Shown here piece by piece: positions 54,869 to 64,000 of a stretch of 64,000 bases of DNA (within the stretch, counting starts at the first letter, position 1; each line of letters begins with the position of its first letter). The stretch is taken from NCBI GenBank assembly GCA_030429735.1, contig JAUIET010000004.1:62001-126000 (forward strand). The letters run 5' to 3'. This DNA comes from Gammaproteobacteria bacterium (GTDB lineage: Bacteria > Pseudomonadota > Gammaproteobacteria > Pseudomonadales > JAUIET01). The position numbers and the translations under genes were made by a program. The notes under the pieces are model-generated. The model had not been told where the DNA came from. It did not search any database and worked only from the letters and a program-made list of their open reading frames with translations.

Positions 54869-56983
54869 ATGGACGCTGTAGAAACCAACGCCCCAAAGCC
54901 GCTGCTGGAAACCGCCAGGCACATAGTGCAAGGCAATTTTGGTGTGCCACTTTTGTTGCTTGTCATCATGGGAATGATGACCTTGCCCATACCACCGTTT
55001 CTTCTGGACGTGTTCTTTTCATTCAATATAGCCCTGGCGATTGTTGTATTGCTTGTGGCTGTCTACGCTCTGCGGCCACTTGATTTCGCGGTATTTCCAA
55101 CCGTGTTACTGGTCGCCACTTTGCTGCGCCTGGCGCTTAATGTGGCTTCAACCCGTGTCGTGCTGCTTGAAGGGCATACAGGTGGCGCGTCAGCCGGCAA
55201 GGTTATTGAGGCTTTTGGTGAAGTGGTTATCGGTGGTAATTACGCCGTTGGCCTGGTGGTGTTCCTTATCCTGATCATCATCAACTTCGTAGTTGTCACC
55301 AAAGGCGCAGGTCGAATTTCCGAGGTGAGTGCGCGCTTCACTCTGGATGCTATGCCCGGTAAGCAGATGGCCATTGACGCCGATTTGAATGCCGGATTGA
55401 TTGATCAGGAACAAGCCAGGATAAGACGCGAGGACGTTTCCAGCGAAGCGGATTTTTACGGGGCGATGGACGGCGCCAGCAAATTCGTTCGTGGTGACGC
55501 GGTGGCAGGCATTCTAATTCTGATCATCAACCTGATTGGCGGTCTGGGTATTGGCATGGTGCAGCATGAGCTTGAATTTGGTGATGCCATGCAAAAATAT
55601 TCCCTACTTACCATCGGCGACGGTCTGGTCGCACAGATCCCCTCGCTGCTGTTGTCAAGTGCGGCCGCGATTATGGTCACCAGAGTCAACTCATCCATCG
55701 ATATGGGCCAGCAGGTGTACTCGCAAATGTTCGCGTCCCCTCGCGCACTGTCCATCGCAGCGGGAATACTGGCACTGATGGGCGTGATTCCCGGTATGCC
55801 ACATGTTGCATTCTTGTCGCTGGCTGCGTTGGCCGGTGGTGGTGCCTGGTACATCAATCAGCAAAACGGTGAACGAACTCAGCTTGAAGAAAAACAGGAA
55901 GAAGACGTCAAAGAAGCACCTGCGGAGCCTGCCGAGCTTGGCTGGGAGGATGTGGCGCCTGTCGACCGAATTGGTTTAGAGGTTGGTTATCGATTGATAC
56001 CACTGGTTGACAAGAACCAGCAAGGCGATCTGTTGGGACGAATTCGCGGAATACGCAAGAAGCTGTCGCAAGACATTGGTTTTCTAATACCACCAGTGCA
56101 CATCCGCGACAACCTTGATCTCGGGCCTAACACCTACCGAATCGTACTGATGGGCGTAGGTATTGCAGAGGCCGAGATCTTTCCTGACCGAGAACTGGCG
56201 ATTAATCCGGGCCAGGTGTTTGGCGAACTGGAAGGTGTTGCGGTTACCGACCCCGCCTTTGGATTAGACGCGGTTTGGATAGATTCACAGCACAAAGAAA
56301 ACGCGCAGTCGCTGGGCTATACGGTGGTTGACGCAAGTACGGTCGTAGCAACTCACTTGAACAAGCTTTTAAAGTACCACGTTAATGAGCTGTTGGGCCA
56401 CGATGAAGCGCAGCGAATACTTGATCGGCTTGCCGAATCCGCGCCGAAACTGGTTGAAGAGCTGGTACCTAACACAGTCACTATTCAAGTTTTTCTTCGA
56501 CTCCTGAAAATGCTGCTTGAGGAGCGGGTACCAATCCGTGATATGCGTACTATCGCGGAAGCAATCGCGAGCAATGCCGATCTGGCTGGGGATATTGATC
56601 AGCTGTGCAACGCTGTGCGAATGGCCTTGTCGCGCAACATTATCCAAACCATATATGGCGATGCGGAAAACTTGCCAGTGATCACCTTGGATCCTGCGCT
56701 TGAACAGATGCTGCAGCAGAGCGTGGCAGCGGCACGCCAGGGCGGCGACAATAATCTTGACTCGGTGATTGAGCCTAATCTTGCCCAACAACTGCAAATG
56801 AATCTACAGGAGCTCGGCCGCAAGCAGGAAATGGATGGTAAACCGGCCGTACTACTGGTGACTGCTGCGATTCGAAACCTTATGGCACGGTTTGCGCGCA
56901 TTTCGTATGGTGAATTTCACGTGCTTGCGTTTAATGAGATACCAACAAGCAAGAACCTCACAATCGAGGCCAGCATTAGCTAA
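54869..56983 (+). CDS. flhA: Flagellar export gate protein FlhA
   Basis: 704 residues, normal length. Eight membrane segments fill the first ~330 residues and contain the FHIPEP signature in the cytoplasmic loop (KGAGRISEVSARFTLDAMPG). A Glu-rich linker leads into the cytoplasmic ring domain. No good Shine-Dalgarno lies at this ATG; the strong AAGGAG at 54815 is nearer an out-of-frame GTG at 54829. The 250-nt gap upstream holds only a weak sigma54-like candidate. Confidence 0.95.
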   Translation: MDAVETNAPKPLLETARHIVQGNFGVPLLLLVIMGMMTLPIPPFLLDVFFSFNIALAIVVLLVAVYALRPLDFAVFPTVLLVATLLRLALNVASTRVVLLEGHTGGASAGKVIEAFGEVVIGGNYAVGLVVFLILIIINFVVVTKGAGRISEVSARFTLDAMPGKQMAIDADLNAGLIDQEQARIRREDVSSEADFYGAMDGASKFVRGDAVAGILILIINLIGGLGIGMVQHELEFGDAMQKYSLLTIGDGLVAQIPSLLLSSAAAIMVTRVNSSIDMGQQVYSQMFASPRALSIAAGILALMGVIPGMPHVAFLSLAALAGGGAWYINQQNGERTQLEEKQEEDVKEAPAEPAELGWEDVAPVDRIGLEVGYRLIPLVDKNQQGDLLGRIRGIRKKLSQDIGFLIPPVHIRDNLDLGPNTYRIVLMGVGIAEAEIFPDRELAINPGQVFGELEGVAVTDPAFGLDAVWIDSQHKENAQSLGYTVVDASTVVATHLNKLLKYHVNELLGHDEAQRILDRLAESAPKLVEELVPNTVTIQVFLRLLKMLLEERVPIRDMRTIAEAIASNADLAGDIDQLCNAVRMALSRNIIQTIYGDAENLPVITLDPALEQMLQQSVAAARQGGDNNLDSVIEPNLAQQLQMNLQELGRKQEMDGKPAVLLVTAAIRNLMARFARISYGEFHVLAFNEIPTSKNLTIEASIS

Positions 56984-57021
56984 CTATTACATTCAATAAC
57001 AATCAACACAGGGACGACACA

Positions 57022-58566
57022 ATGACAACACGGACAATACTTGCCAAAGATATGCAAGACGCGATGGTCAAAGCCAAGGACGAGATGGGTGCGGACGCGA
57101 TTATTCTAAAAAGTCGCAAACTGGGAGACCACATTGAAGTGGTTGTTACAGACGACCCCAGTTTCTTAATCGCGCTGTCGAAAGACAATCAACAAACCAA
57201 GCGCAAGGAGCACGGCAGTGATACAACGGCCAAGTCAGTAACTACCAGTCAGACGCCCGCCGCAAATGATGAGTTACCCTCGCAATCAGAAGCCACCGAA
57301 CTGAAAGCTGACGAAGCCGTTTCGCCCCCTAAACGAACGCTGGCACAACTTGAGCAACAGTTTTTGCGCGAAGACGCAGAGAATAGTGCAGAATCGATTG
57401 AGTCGGACGACGGGGCCGACAAGGTTTTTGATGTCGGTCACGCTAATGATATCAGCCCGATCGAGTCGTCGCCCAATGCGTTCTCTGTACCAGATGATGC
57501 GCACATACCGCCATTGGAATCTGCACCTGTCAGCCTGCCAATGCCAGAAGCCAATAGCCAAGGCGAGCCGGGCTCGATAGATGCAAGCCGCTTTCCGTTT
57601 AAGACCATGCACGATCCTGCCTTGAAGCGGCTGGTTGGCGAATTACGCTCTATCGGAGAGTTTTGGAATGAGTTTGGCATCTACTGGGAAACGTACGCAG
57701 AAAGCTATCAGTACCCCTGGAGCAAACAATTACGAGAGCGGGTGGATTATCTGCATCTCAGTGCCGACTTACGTGACAAACTGGTCGGAATGTTCCGAGA
57801 AATACCCGAGTTTGAGCAGTCCTGGCAGTTGGTACTGTCTGAACTACAAAGCAATATTGTCTGCGGTCGACACGATGTGGTTCGTGACGGCGGCACGTTT
57901 GCTTTCGTAGGCCCATCCGGTGCGGGAAAGACAACTACTATCGGCAAGCTGGCAGCAGAGTACGTATTGCAGCACAGCCCAGAGGATGTCGGCTTGATCA
58001 CGACTGACATCTTTCGCATCGCCGCGTATGAGCAACTGGTGACTATAGGTAAAATACTGGACGTGGAGGTCGAAGTTGTCGACGCGCACCAGGGCGGGCT
58101 AAACACTGCAATTGAGCGATTTTCAGATAAGTCATTGGTGCTTATTGACACCGCAGGTCTGCGCCACACTGATCGTGATCTGGCCAAGCAAATGAAGGAA
58201 CTGCGGCAGCTTGGCGAGCGTGTGTCAACCATGTTGGTATTGCCAGCTAACCTGCAATACGAATCCATGCAACGCGCAATGGAAACCTATGAAACCCGAG
58301 CATACCAGGGTTGCATTTTTACCCGACTTGATGAATGTCCCAGTCTTGGAGCCGCTGTCAGCTTGCTGGTCAATCATGCCATTCCGGCGGCCTACTTGGC
58401 GAGTGGACACACGATCCCAGATGATCTTGCGCGGGCCACGCCCAAATTGTTGATTGAACAGCTGCTGACCTTCGCCTGCCAGGAAACCGATGTCAGTAAG
58501 ATCGATGGTGGAGGTATGGCCGACTCTCTCGAACCAATCGCCGAACGTCAGATAGAGCTGATTTGA
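57022..58566 (+). CDS. flhF: Flagellar SRP-like GTPase FlhF
   Basis: 514 residues. The N-terminal ~80-residue B domain and an acidic linker precede the SRP-type NG domain: P-loop GPSGAGKTTT (297-306), G3 LIDTAGLRHTD and G4 TRLDE. FlhF fixes the flagellar position at the pole. It is followed 40 nt later by its partner flhG, as in other polar flagellates. Confidence 0.95.
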   Translation: MTTRTILAKDMQDAMVKAKDEMGADAIILKSRKLGDHIEVVVTDDPSFLIALSKDNQQTKRKEHGSDTTAKSVTTSQTPAANDELPSQSEATELKADEAVSPPKRTLAQLEQQFLREDAENSAESIESDDGADKVFDVGHANDISPIESSPNAFSVPDDAHIPPLESAPVSLPMPEANSQGEPGSIDASRFPFKTMHDPALKRLVGELRSIGEFWNEFGIYWETYAESYQYPWSKQLRERVDYLHLSADLRDKLVGMFREIPEFEQSWQLVLSELQSNIVCGRHDVVRDGGTFAFVGPSGAGKTTTIGKLAAEYVLQHSPEDVGLITTDIFRIAAYEQLVTIGKILDVEVEVVDAHQGGLNTAIERFSDKSLVLIDTAGLRHTDRDLAKQMKELRQLGERVSTMLVLPANLQYESMQRAMETYETRAYQGCIFTRLDECPSLGAAVSLLVNHAIPAAYLASGHTIPDDLARATPKLLIEQLLTFACQETDVSKIDGGGMADSLEPIAERQIELI

Positions 58567-58606
58567 TGTTGGTTAAGAACTTAAACAAGGAAGTTGAGGG
58601 TAGCCA

Positions 58607-59428
58607 GTGAAAAACAAAAATGGAATTCAGGTGGTTGCGGTCACGGGCGGCAAGGGCGGTGTCGGTAAATCGAATATTGCGATTAATCTCGGCTTGGCTC
58701 TCGTGCGAATGCACAAAAGAGTGGCCTTGCTGGATGCTGATCTTGGCCTGGCCAATATTGACGTGCTGCTCGGGCTAACGCCAGATAAAACACTTGAAGA
58801 TGTATTGGCGGGTCGCTGTGATCTGAAAGATATCTTATTGAACGGGCCTAAAGGGTTGCAGATTGTACCTGCTTCTTCCGGCAGCCGATCGATGGTTAAC
58901 CTTGAGTTGTCGCAACATGCTGCACTGATTAACGCCTTCAACAGCATCGACAACTTGTTGGACGTACTGGTGATCGATACAGCATCAGGTATAGAAAACC
59001 ATGTGATGAGTTTTGTTCATGCCTCGAATGAAGTGATTGTTGTTGTCTGCGACGAGCCTTCGTCGCTGACGGATGCCTATTCGCTGATCAAGCTCAGCAA
59101 CCGTGACTATGGGCGCGAACGTTTCCGCATCCTGTCAAATATGACGAGTTCAGCGAATGATGGGCGACTTTTGTTCGAGAAGCTGCAACGGGCAACCGAT
59201 CAATTTCTTGATGTCAGTGTTCAGTACGCAGGCCACATCCCATACGATGAACAGCTGCGCAAGGCTGTGCGCAAACAAGTGGCGCTTCTCGAGCATTCTC
59301 CGAGGTCAAAAGCTGGACAGGCATTCCGAGCACTGGCTGAAAAGGTGGATCGCTGGCCTGTGCCATCGCAAGCCAATGGTCAGTTGGAGTTCTTTTTCGA
59401 AAAGTTGTTACTCAGCAATGCGCTCTGA
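58607..59428 (+). CDS. flhG: Flagellar number regulator FlhG (FleN), MinD-like ATPase
   Basis: 273 residues from a GTG. The deviant Walker A GGKGGVGKSN (Lys16, Lys21) is typical of ParA/MinD ATPases. A C-terminal amphipathic stretch with Phe-Phe-Phe (ANGQLEFFFEKLLL) may contact the membrane. FlhG limits flagella to one per pole by antagonising FlhF and the FleQ-type activator. Confidence 0.94.
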   Translation: MKNKNGIQVVAVTGGKGGVGKSNIAINLGLALVRMHKRVALLDADLGLANIDVLLGLTPDKTLEDVLAGRCDLKDILLNGPKGLQIVPASSGSRSMVNLELSQHAALINAFNSIDNLLDVLVIDTASGIENHVMSFVHASNEVIVVVCDEPSSLTDAYSLIKLSNRDYGRERFRILSNMTSSANDGRLLFEKLQRATDQFLDVSVQYAGHIPYDEQLRKAVRKQVALLEHSPRSKAGQAFRALAEKVDRWPVPSQANGQLEFFFEKLLLSNAL

Positions 59429-59479
59429 GACTGAACCTATGCAGTATAAAAAAATAATGTCTGAGGCGACGAGGATTCT

Positions 59480-60253
59480 ATGAGCACAGCAAAATCGTCC
59501 GGTAGCGCGAAGCTCGCGGTGAGCAAAGTGTCGGTTTACAGTGAATCAGCGAACGATATTGACCCTGCCGTTATGGTTGAACGGTATGCGCCTTTGGTGA
59601 AGCGTATTGCGCAACATCTGATGGCACGATTTCCGGCCAGTGTACAACAGGACGATTTGATTCAGGCTGGCGTCATTGGTTTACTGGAAGCCGCCAGAAA
59701 TTTCAACAGTGGCAAAGGCGCCAGTTTTGAGACCTACGCAGGAATTCGAATTCGTGGCTCCATGATTGACGAGGTACGCAAAGGTGATTGGGCGCCCAGA
59801 TCCGTACACCGAAACGCTCGCCGAATTGCCAAGGCGATACGAAATGTAGAAGGTCGCCTGGGCAGGGAGGCTACCGACGCAGAAGTCGCGGAGGAGCTGG
59901 AAGTTGATCTCGACAGCTATTATGCCTTTCTAAAGGATACCGCGAGTAGCCGCTTGCAAAGTCTTGACGAGATAGTTGAACGAGAAGACTCCAATGAAGA
60001 GCCGATAGACACGCAGAAGGCCAGTCCTGCGCAGTCGATCCAGGAAGCCACTCTCAAAGAGGCGGTGGTCCAGGAAATAGGCAACTTGCCTGAGCGCGAA
60101 AAGCTTGTGTTGTCTCTTTACTATGACGATGAACTGAATCTGAAGGAAATTGGTGAAGTACTGGGTGTCAGTGAGTCACGAGTAAGCCAGATTCACAGCC
60201 AGGCGATGCTGCGACTGCGGTCGCGTCTCTCTGCCTGGCAAATTAAGGAATAG
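59480..60253 (+). CDS. fliA: Flagellar sigma factor FliA (sigma28)
   Basis: 257 residues with regions 2 (YAPLVKRIAQHLMARFPASV and ASFETYAGIRIRGSMIDEVR), 3 and 4 (LNLKEIGEVLGVSESRVSQIH) in order. GAGG precedes the ATG. It transcribes late flagellar genes after FlgM is exported. The next gene is motC rather than cheY. Confidence 0.96.
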   Translation: MSTAKSSGSAKLAVSKVSVYSESANDIDPAVMVERYAPLVKRIAQHLMARFPASVQQDDLIQAGVIGLLEAARNFNSGKGASFETYAGIRIRGSMIDEVRKGDWAPRSVHRNARRIAKAIRNVEGRLGREATDAEVAEELEVDLDSYYAFLKDTASSRLQSLDEIVEREDSNEEPIDTQKASPAQSIQEATLKEAVVQEIGNLPEREKLVLSLYYDDELNLKEIGEVLGVSESRVSQIHSQAMLRLRSRLSAWQIKE

Positions 60254-60267
60254 GGTAGATAGCGGTT

Positions 60268-61017
60268 ATGGATGCTCTTAGCTTAATCGGAATTATCATC
60301 GCCTTCGGGGCTGTTTTCGGTGGTAATTACCTGGATGGTGGGCAACTGAGTACGTTCCTGAACTTACCGGCCGGTGTTATCGTTGTTGGCGGCACACTGG
60401 GTGCTGCGGTGTTGCAAACGCCAAAGGGGCAGCTGCGTTTTGCTCTTCAACGCTTGCGCTGGGTGTTATACCCCCCGGCATCTGCGGCTGAAAGCCATTT
60501 AGCCAAAATTGTCAGTTGGGCTGCACAAGCCCGCAAACTCGGCCTGCTGGGTTTGGAAGAGAGCGCCGAAAAAGAGACTGACGGCTTCATACAGCGTGGG
60601 TTGCAGATGTTGATAGATGGCGGTGAACCCGAGCTGATTCGCGGAGCCATGGAGACTGATTCAGCGCTGCGCGAGCAACGAGATCTGGAAGCTGCCAGGT
60701 TTTTTGAAAGTATGGGTGGGTACGCGCCTACCATAGGCATTATCGGCGCTGTGATGGGGCTGATACACGTGATGCAGCACCTGACTGAGCCAGAGAAGCT
60801 TGGCCCCGGTATTGCAATCGCTTTCGTTGCCACTATCTATGGCGTTGGTCTGGCGAACCTGGTTTTGTTGCCGATTGCGGCAAAACTGCGTAGTTGTATA
60901 AAAATTGAAGTACAAGGCAGGGCGCTTGCCATCGAAGGGATTGTGTCGATCGCAGAGGGAACCAGCCCAAAAGCCATTGAACGCAAGCTTGGAAGCTTTC
61001 TGCCGGGTAACCGCTAG
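60268..61017 (+). CDS. motC: Flagellar stator protein MotC (MotA/PomA family)
   Basis: 249 residues with four membrane segments; the MotA-family segment APTIGIIGAVMGLIHVM (~153-169) and conserved charged cytoplasmic loop are present. Its size and its place after fliA with a MotD partner fit the Pseudomonas MotCD stator. The motD GTG overlaps its TAG by one base. Confidence 0.92.
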   Translation: MDALSLIGIIIAFGAVFGGNYLDGGQLSTFLNLPAGVIVVGGTLGAAVLQTPKGQLRFALQRLRWVLYPPASAAESHLAKIVSWAAQARKLGLLGLEESAEKETDGFIQRGLQMLIDGGEPELIRGAMETDSALREQRDLEAARFFESMGGYAPTIGIIGAVMGLIHVMQHLTEPEKLGPGIAIAFVATIYGVGLANLVLLPIAAKLRSCIKIEVQGRALAIEGIVSIAEGTSPKAIERKLGSFLPGNR

Positions 61018-62099
61018 TGAGCTCCGCGTTAATACGTTCTTTGCAGACGGAGGAACCGGTTCGACATGATCGCTGGTTGGTGTCTTATGCCGACTTGCTG
61101 ACCCTTATGCTGGCGTTCTTTGTCGTGATGTACTCGGTCGCGCAGCTCAATGAGCAGCAGGCCACGGCATTTTCCAAGAAGCTCAGCGACATGTTTGCCT
61201 CACCTAACGCCAGCGCCAGCACGATCGGCGAGAATGACGCCGAGGCCAAGTCCAGCACCATGATTGATCTGGGTGGTCATGCCGGTCAAAGCAATGCCGG
61301 ACAAAATGTCAGTGAACAAAAAACGGAAAATTCGTTGGAAACCGAAGGCGACACAATTGTGCAACGGTTTAGTGGAATCAACGAATTACAGATTCGTGGC
61401 AACGAGGAATGGCTTCAAGTGGAGCTGGATTCCAATTTGTTGTTTCCGGCCGGAACAACCGAGTTGACCACCGACGCGTTAATTTTACTTACCCAGGTCG
61501 CTGAAGTTTTGAAAGACTATGAGTTGCCGATGAAGGTTGAAGGGTTTACTGATGATACACCCGTTGCCGGAACCCGCTTTGCTTCAAACTGGGAACTGTC
61601 GGCCGCGAGAGCGGCCGCTGTGGTCAGATTCCTGAGTGATAAAGGCGTTGCACCTGAGCGAATGGCCGCGGTTGGTTACGGTAAGTATCAGCCGGTCGCG
61701 CCCAACACGTCGGCGCAAGGGCGGGCTAAAAACCGAAGAGTGACTCTGATGATTGCGCGCACGCCAACTGTCAGACCCAGCATTATCCCGGTTGAACCGG
61801 AACTGTTCAAAGACGTGAAGAATGACGCGGGAATATTTGTAAAAGGTATCAATCGCGACCAGGAAGACAACAGAGCGGCAGCGGAATCCATTGTTAATCA
61901 GGAGTTGGGTGCGCGACTACCGGTGGAGCTGAAGCCCGTATTACCCGAAGGGCTGAATCCCGAGCAAATTGAAGGTAACGCGACACCACCGCAGTTTAAT
62001 ACCATTAAGCTTGAAGGTGGCGGCTTGTTGTTTACCAATACGCCGCCGTCTGAGTCCAGCGAAAGCAGTGACACCGGTATTGCCGAGTCTGGAGAGTAA
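61017..62099 (+). CDS. motD: Flagellar stator protein MotD (MotB family)
   Basis: 360 residues from a GTG. One membrane segment contains the ion-carrying Asp26 (SYADLLTLMLAFFVVMYS). An OmpA-like peptidoglycan-binding domain (~150-245) shows the motif FASNWELSAARAAAVVRFL. A C-terminal extension (~255-360) of Pro/Glu/Ser-rich sequence is longer than in most MotB proteins. Last gene of the flagellar block. Confidence 0.92.
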   Translation: MSSALIRSLQTEEPVRHDRWLVSYADLLTLMLAFFVVMYSVAQLNEQQATAFSKKLSDMFASPNASASTIGENDAEAKSSTMIDLGGHAGQSNAGQNVSEQKTENSLETEGDTIVQRFSGINELQIRGNEEWLQVELDSNLLFPAGTTELTTDALILLTQVAEVLKDYELPMKVEGFTDDTPVAGTRFASNWELSAARAAAVVRFLSDKGVAPERMAAVGYGKYQPVAPNTSAQGRAKNRRVTLMIARTPTVRPSIIPVEPELFKDVKNDAGIFVKGINRDQEDNRAAAESIVNQELGARLPVELKPVLPEGLNPEQIEGNATPPQFNTIKLEGGGLLFTNTPPSESSESSDTGIAESGE

Positions 62100-62178
62100 T
62101 GATCAAGGTCATGGGTGCTGGCAACTGAATCCTAGCCTCTATAGAATGCCCACTGCTTTTGCGGTTGGCCTGTAGACA

Positions 62179-62796
62179 GTGCTTGAAATTCGGGAATTGT
62201 GTTGTGAACGTGGTGAACGCCTGCTCTTTGATCAGTTCAACCTGGTCTGTGGTCCCGGCGACATTATCGAGATACGCGGCGCAAATGGTTCCGGAAAATC
62301 CACATTACTTCGAATACTTGCCGGCTTGGCACAGGATTACAGTGGCACAGTATCGTGGCGGGAGTCGGCCAAGCAGGCAAGCAGCGAGGTTTCGCCGATC
62401 GAGTTTCGGCGCTTGAGTCTTTATCTCGGGCATGCGTCGGCCGTTAACGCGTCGCTAACGCCACTTGAAAACCTGATGTGGCTGACAGAACTAACAACAC
62501 CGGTTGACGAGTCGCGAGCAATCGCGGCTCTGCAACAAATGCAACTCGGGGAATGCGAAGACGTTTTTTGCCATCATTTATCGGCCGGTCAACAGCGTCG
62601 GGTCGCTCTGGCTCGCTTGCTGACGGTTGACGCGAGACTGTGGATTCTTGATGAACCTTTCACAGCGCTGGATAGCGCTGGCGTGGACTTATTGCATCAA
62701 CTCATCCAGCATCAAGTGCGCGACGGTGGTGTGGTTGTTCTGACCACACATCTGCCGCTGACAGGGCTTGCCGGCGTTAAGGTGGTGCAGCTTTGA
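62179..62796 (+). CDS. ccmA: Heme exporter ATP-binding protein CcmA
   Basis: 205 residues from a GTG. Walker A is RGANGSGKST (~33-42), the signature is LSAGQQRR (~134-141) and Walker B is LWILDEP. It belongs to the Ccm type I cytochrome c maturation system and energises release of heme-CcmE. Confidence 0.95.
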   Translation: MLEIRELCCERGERLLFDQFNLVCGPGDIIEIRGANGSGKSTLLRILAGLAQDYSGTVSWRESAKQASSEVSPIEFRRLSLYLGHASAVNASLTPLENLMWLTELTTPVDESRAIAALQQMQLGECEDVFCHHLSAGQQRRVALARLLTVDARLWILDEPFTALDSAGVDLLHQLIQHQVRDGGVVVLTTHLPLTGLAGVKVVQL

Positions 62797-63473
62797 TGGC
62801 AGGCAAGACCATTATAAAAGCGGTACTGCGTAGAGAGTTTTTGCTCAGCGTACGAAATGCATCGGCCAGCTTGAACGGAGTATGGTTTTTCGTGCTTGTC
62901 TGTGGTCTGTTTGCCATTGGTATTGGCCCGGATAAGGAGCAACTCGGTGGTTTGGCTCCGGGGTTGATCTGGGTAACCGCATTGCTTGCAGTGATGTTGT
63001 CTGTTGATGCGTTGTTTCGCCACGATTATGCCGATGGCAGCCTTGAGCAATTGTTACTCGCGGCGCATTCGCTGTACTTTCTTGTGCTTGCGCGGCTTAT
63101 GGCACAAGCCTTATTGATTGCGGTACCGCTTGCGCTGGTCTCGCCATTGTTGGCCCTGATGTTGGGAATGAAAGCGGCAGGTTTGCCGGTATTGATCCTT
63201 AGCCTCCTACTGGGAGTGCCAACCTTGGTAATGATTGGTGCGATAGGAGCAGCGTTAACCGTCGGATTTGAGCGCGGCGGGCTGTTGCTGGCATTGCTGG
63301 TGCTGCCATTGTACGTACCAGTGCTGATATTTGCCGCTGCCGCTGTGGTATCGGCGGCAGACGGCTATACCTATGCTGGCCAGCTAATGATTTTGGCGGC
63401 GCAATTCGTATTGGCAGTGGCATTGAGCCCGCTTGCGGTTGTCGCGGGTTTACGTCTCAATTATTACCATTAG
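62796..63473 (+). CDS. ccmB: Heme exporter membrane protein CcmB
   Basis: 225 residues from the ATG at 62796, overlapping the ccmA stop (TGATG). Six membrane segments. The segment FRHDYADGSLEQLLLAAHSL is a CcmB hallmark. Confidence 0.94.
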   Translation: MAGKTIIKAVLRREFLLSVRNASASLNGVWFFVLVCGLFAIGIGPDKEQLGGLAPGLIWVTALLAVMLSVDALFRHDYADGSLEQLLLAAHSLYFLVLARLMAQALLIAVPLALVSPLLALMLGMKAAGLPVLILSLLLGVPTLVMIGAIGAALTVGFERGGLLLALLVLPLYVPVLIFAAAAVVSAADGYTYAGQLMILAAQFVLAVALSPLAVVAGLRLNYYH

Positions 63474-63510
63474 GCACCGTGGTCTAGGCAAAGCAACGTA
63501 TAATCTCCTG

Positions 63511-64000
63511 ATGTGGTCCTGGTTTCATAAATTTGGTTCTCCGCGCTGGTTCTACGACTTTAGCACGCGTGTTTTGCCCTGGCTGGCGGTGCTTTGCGCC
63601 GCGTTCCTGCTGGTGGGTGTTGTCTGGGCGCTGGCCATTGCGCCGTCTGATTATAAGCAAGGTAACAGTTTTCGAATTTTCTATATCCATGTGCCAACCG
63701 CTGTGATCTCGTTGGTGGGCTATTACGTAATGGCTATTGCAGGGGCGGTCAGTCTGATTTGGCGCATGAAACTCGCCGATATTGTTATGAAAGAAGCGGC
63801 ACCGATAGGTGCGCTGCTGACCTTTGTGGCGCTGTTTAGCGGCGCGGTCTGGGGTAAGCCAACTTGGGGTACCTGGTGGGTGTGGGACGCCCGCGTTACG
63901 TCCATGCTGATACTGTTCTTTCTTTACGTGGGCGTAATCGCCCTGCACAAAGCGTTTGATAATCCCGAACAAAGCGGGAAGGCGTGTGCGGTATTGAGCC
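63511..64000 (+). CDS. ccmC: Heme transporter CcmC (partial, 3' end outside window)
   Basis: 163 codons are visible from the ATG at 63511. The tryptophan-rich heme-handling motif WGTWWVWDARVTS (~118-130) and the periplasmic His in FYIHVPTAV are present, with membrane segments between. The gene runs off the right edge. Confidence 0.94.
   Translation, partial: MWSWFHKFGSPRWFYDFSTRVLPWLAVLCAAFLLVGVVWALAIAPSDYKQGNSFRIFYIHVPTAVISLVGYYVMAIAGAVSLIWRMKLADIVMKEAAPIGALLTFVALFSGAVWGKPTWGTWWVWDARVTSMLILFFLYVGVIALHKAFDNPEQSGKACAVLS

Noticed and set aside
54829-55083. 84-codon frame overlapping flhA as a real gene
   Set aside because: No family likeness and it lies over the conserved flhA N-terminus; kept only as a possible leader in the findings.

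Overview
This window looks like the chromosome of a polarly flagellated, aerobic gammaproteobacterium, probably from a marine or environmental lineage. The evidence is a sigma54-type flagellar cluster with flhF/flhG and motCD, CTGT-N8-ACAG LexA boxes on imuA/imuB/dnaE2, Pseudomonas-type minor pilins with PilY1, a Ccm cytochrome c system, and many acyl-CoA and oxidoreductase genes. I cannot name the genus from sequence alone. I found no tRNA, rRNA, CRISPR array, complete insertion sequence or prophage.

Layout. (1) Positions 1-4.9 kb, minus strand: a putative envelope polysaccharide locus. It holds a zinc-ribbon regulator that resembles the TackOD1 family and carries a degenerate GGDEF-like domain, a membrane GT2 synthase, and a TolC-like outer-membrane protein fused to a TIM-barrel-like hydrolase domain that runs off the left edge. 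(2) 5.3-13.6 kb: acyl-CoA and hydrolytic catabolism (acyl-CoA dehydrogenase, enoyl-CoA hydratase, FAD monooxygenase, alpha/beta hydrolase, D-aminoacylase-like amidohydrolase, alpha-methylacyl-CoA racemase) plus a metallophosphoesterase. (3) 13.7-14.8 kb: an Xre-RES toxin-antitoxin pair. (4) 14.9-18.1 kb: SOS-controlled dnaE2. (5) 18.3-25.2 kb: the minor pilin operon fimT-pilV-pilW-pilX-(extra periplasmic protein)-pilY1-pilE. (6) 25.4-32.2 kb: an amidohydrolase lipoprotein, a ligase/ureohydrolase/MFS operon, a PLP dehydratase and a thioesterase. (7) 32.3-34.5 kb: imuA-imuB with its own LexA box, separated from dnaE2 by about 14 kb. (8) 34.8-39.3 kb: short-chain and medium-chain oxidoreductases, a beta-barrel-like protein and a flavodoxin-like protein. 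(9) 39.5-62.1 kb: fliEFGHIJ, an RsbW-like ATPase, an HPt protein, fliKLMNOPQR, an unrecognised membrane protein, flhBAFG, fliA, motCD. (10) 62.2 kb to the right edge: ccmA, ccmB and a partial ccmC.

How the parts work together. The 22-kb flagellar block builds the basal body, C-ring, export gate and stator. It also sets polar placement and number (FlhF/FlhG) and the late-gene sigma factor (FliA). Sigma54-like promoters precede fliE and fliL. No chemotaxis gene lies between fliA and motCD or between motD and ccmA, where Pseudomonas-like genomes usually keep them. ImuA, ImuB and DnaE2 form the inducible mutasome and are here controlled from two LexA-boxed transcription units. The left-edge polysaccharide locus is the best candidate for an incompletely described system.
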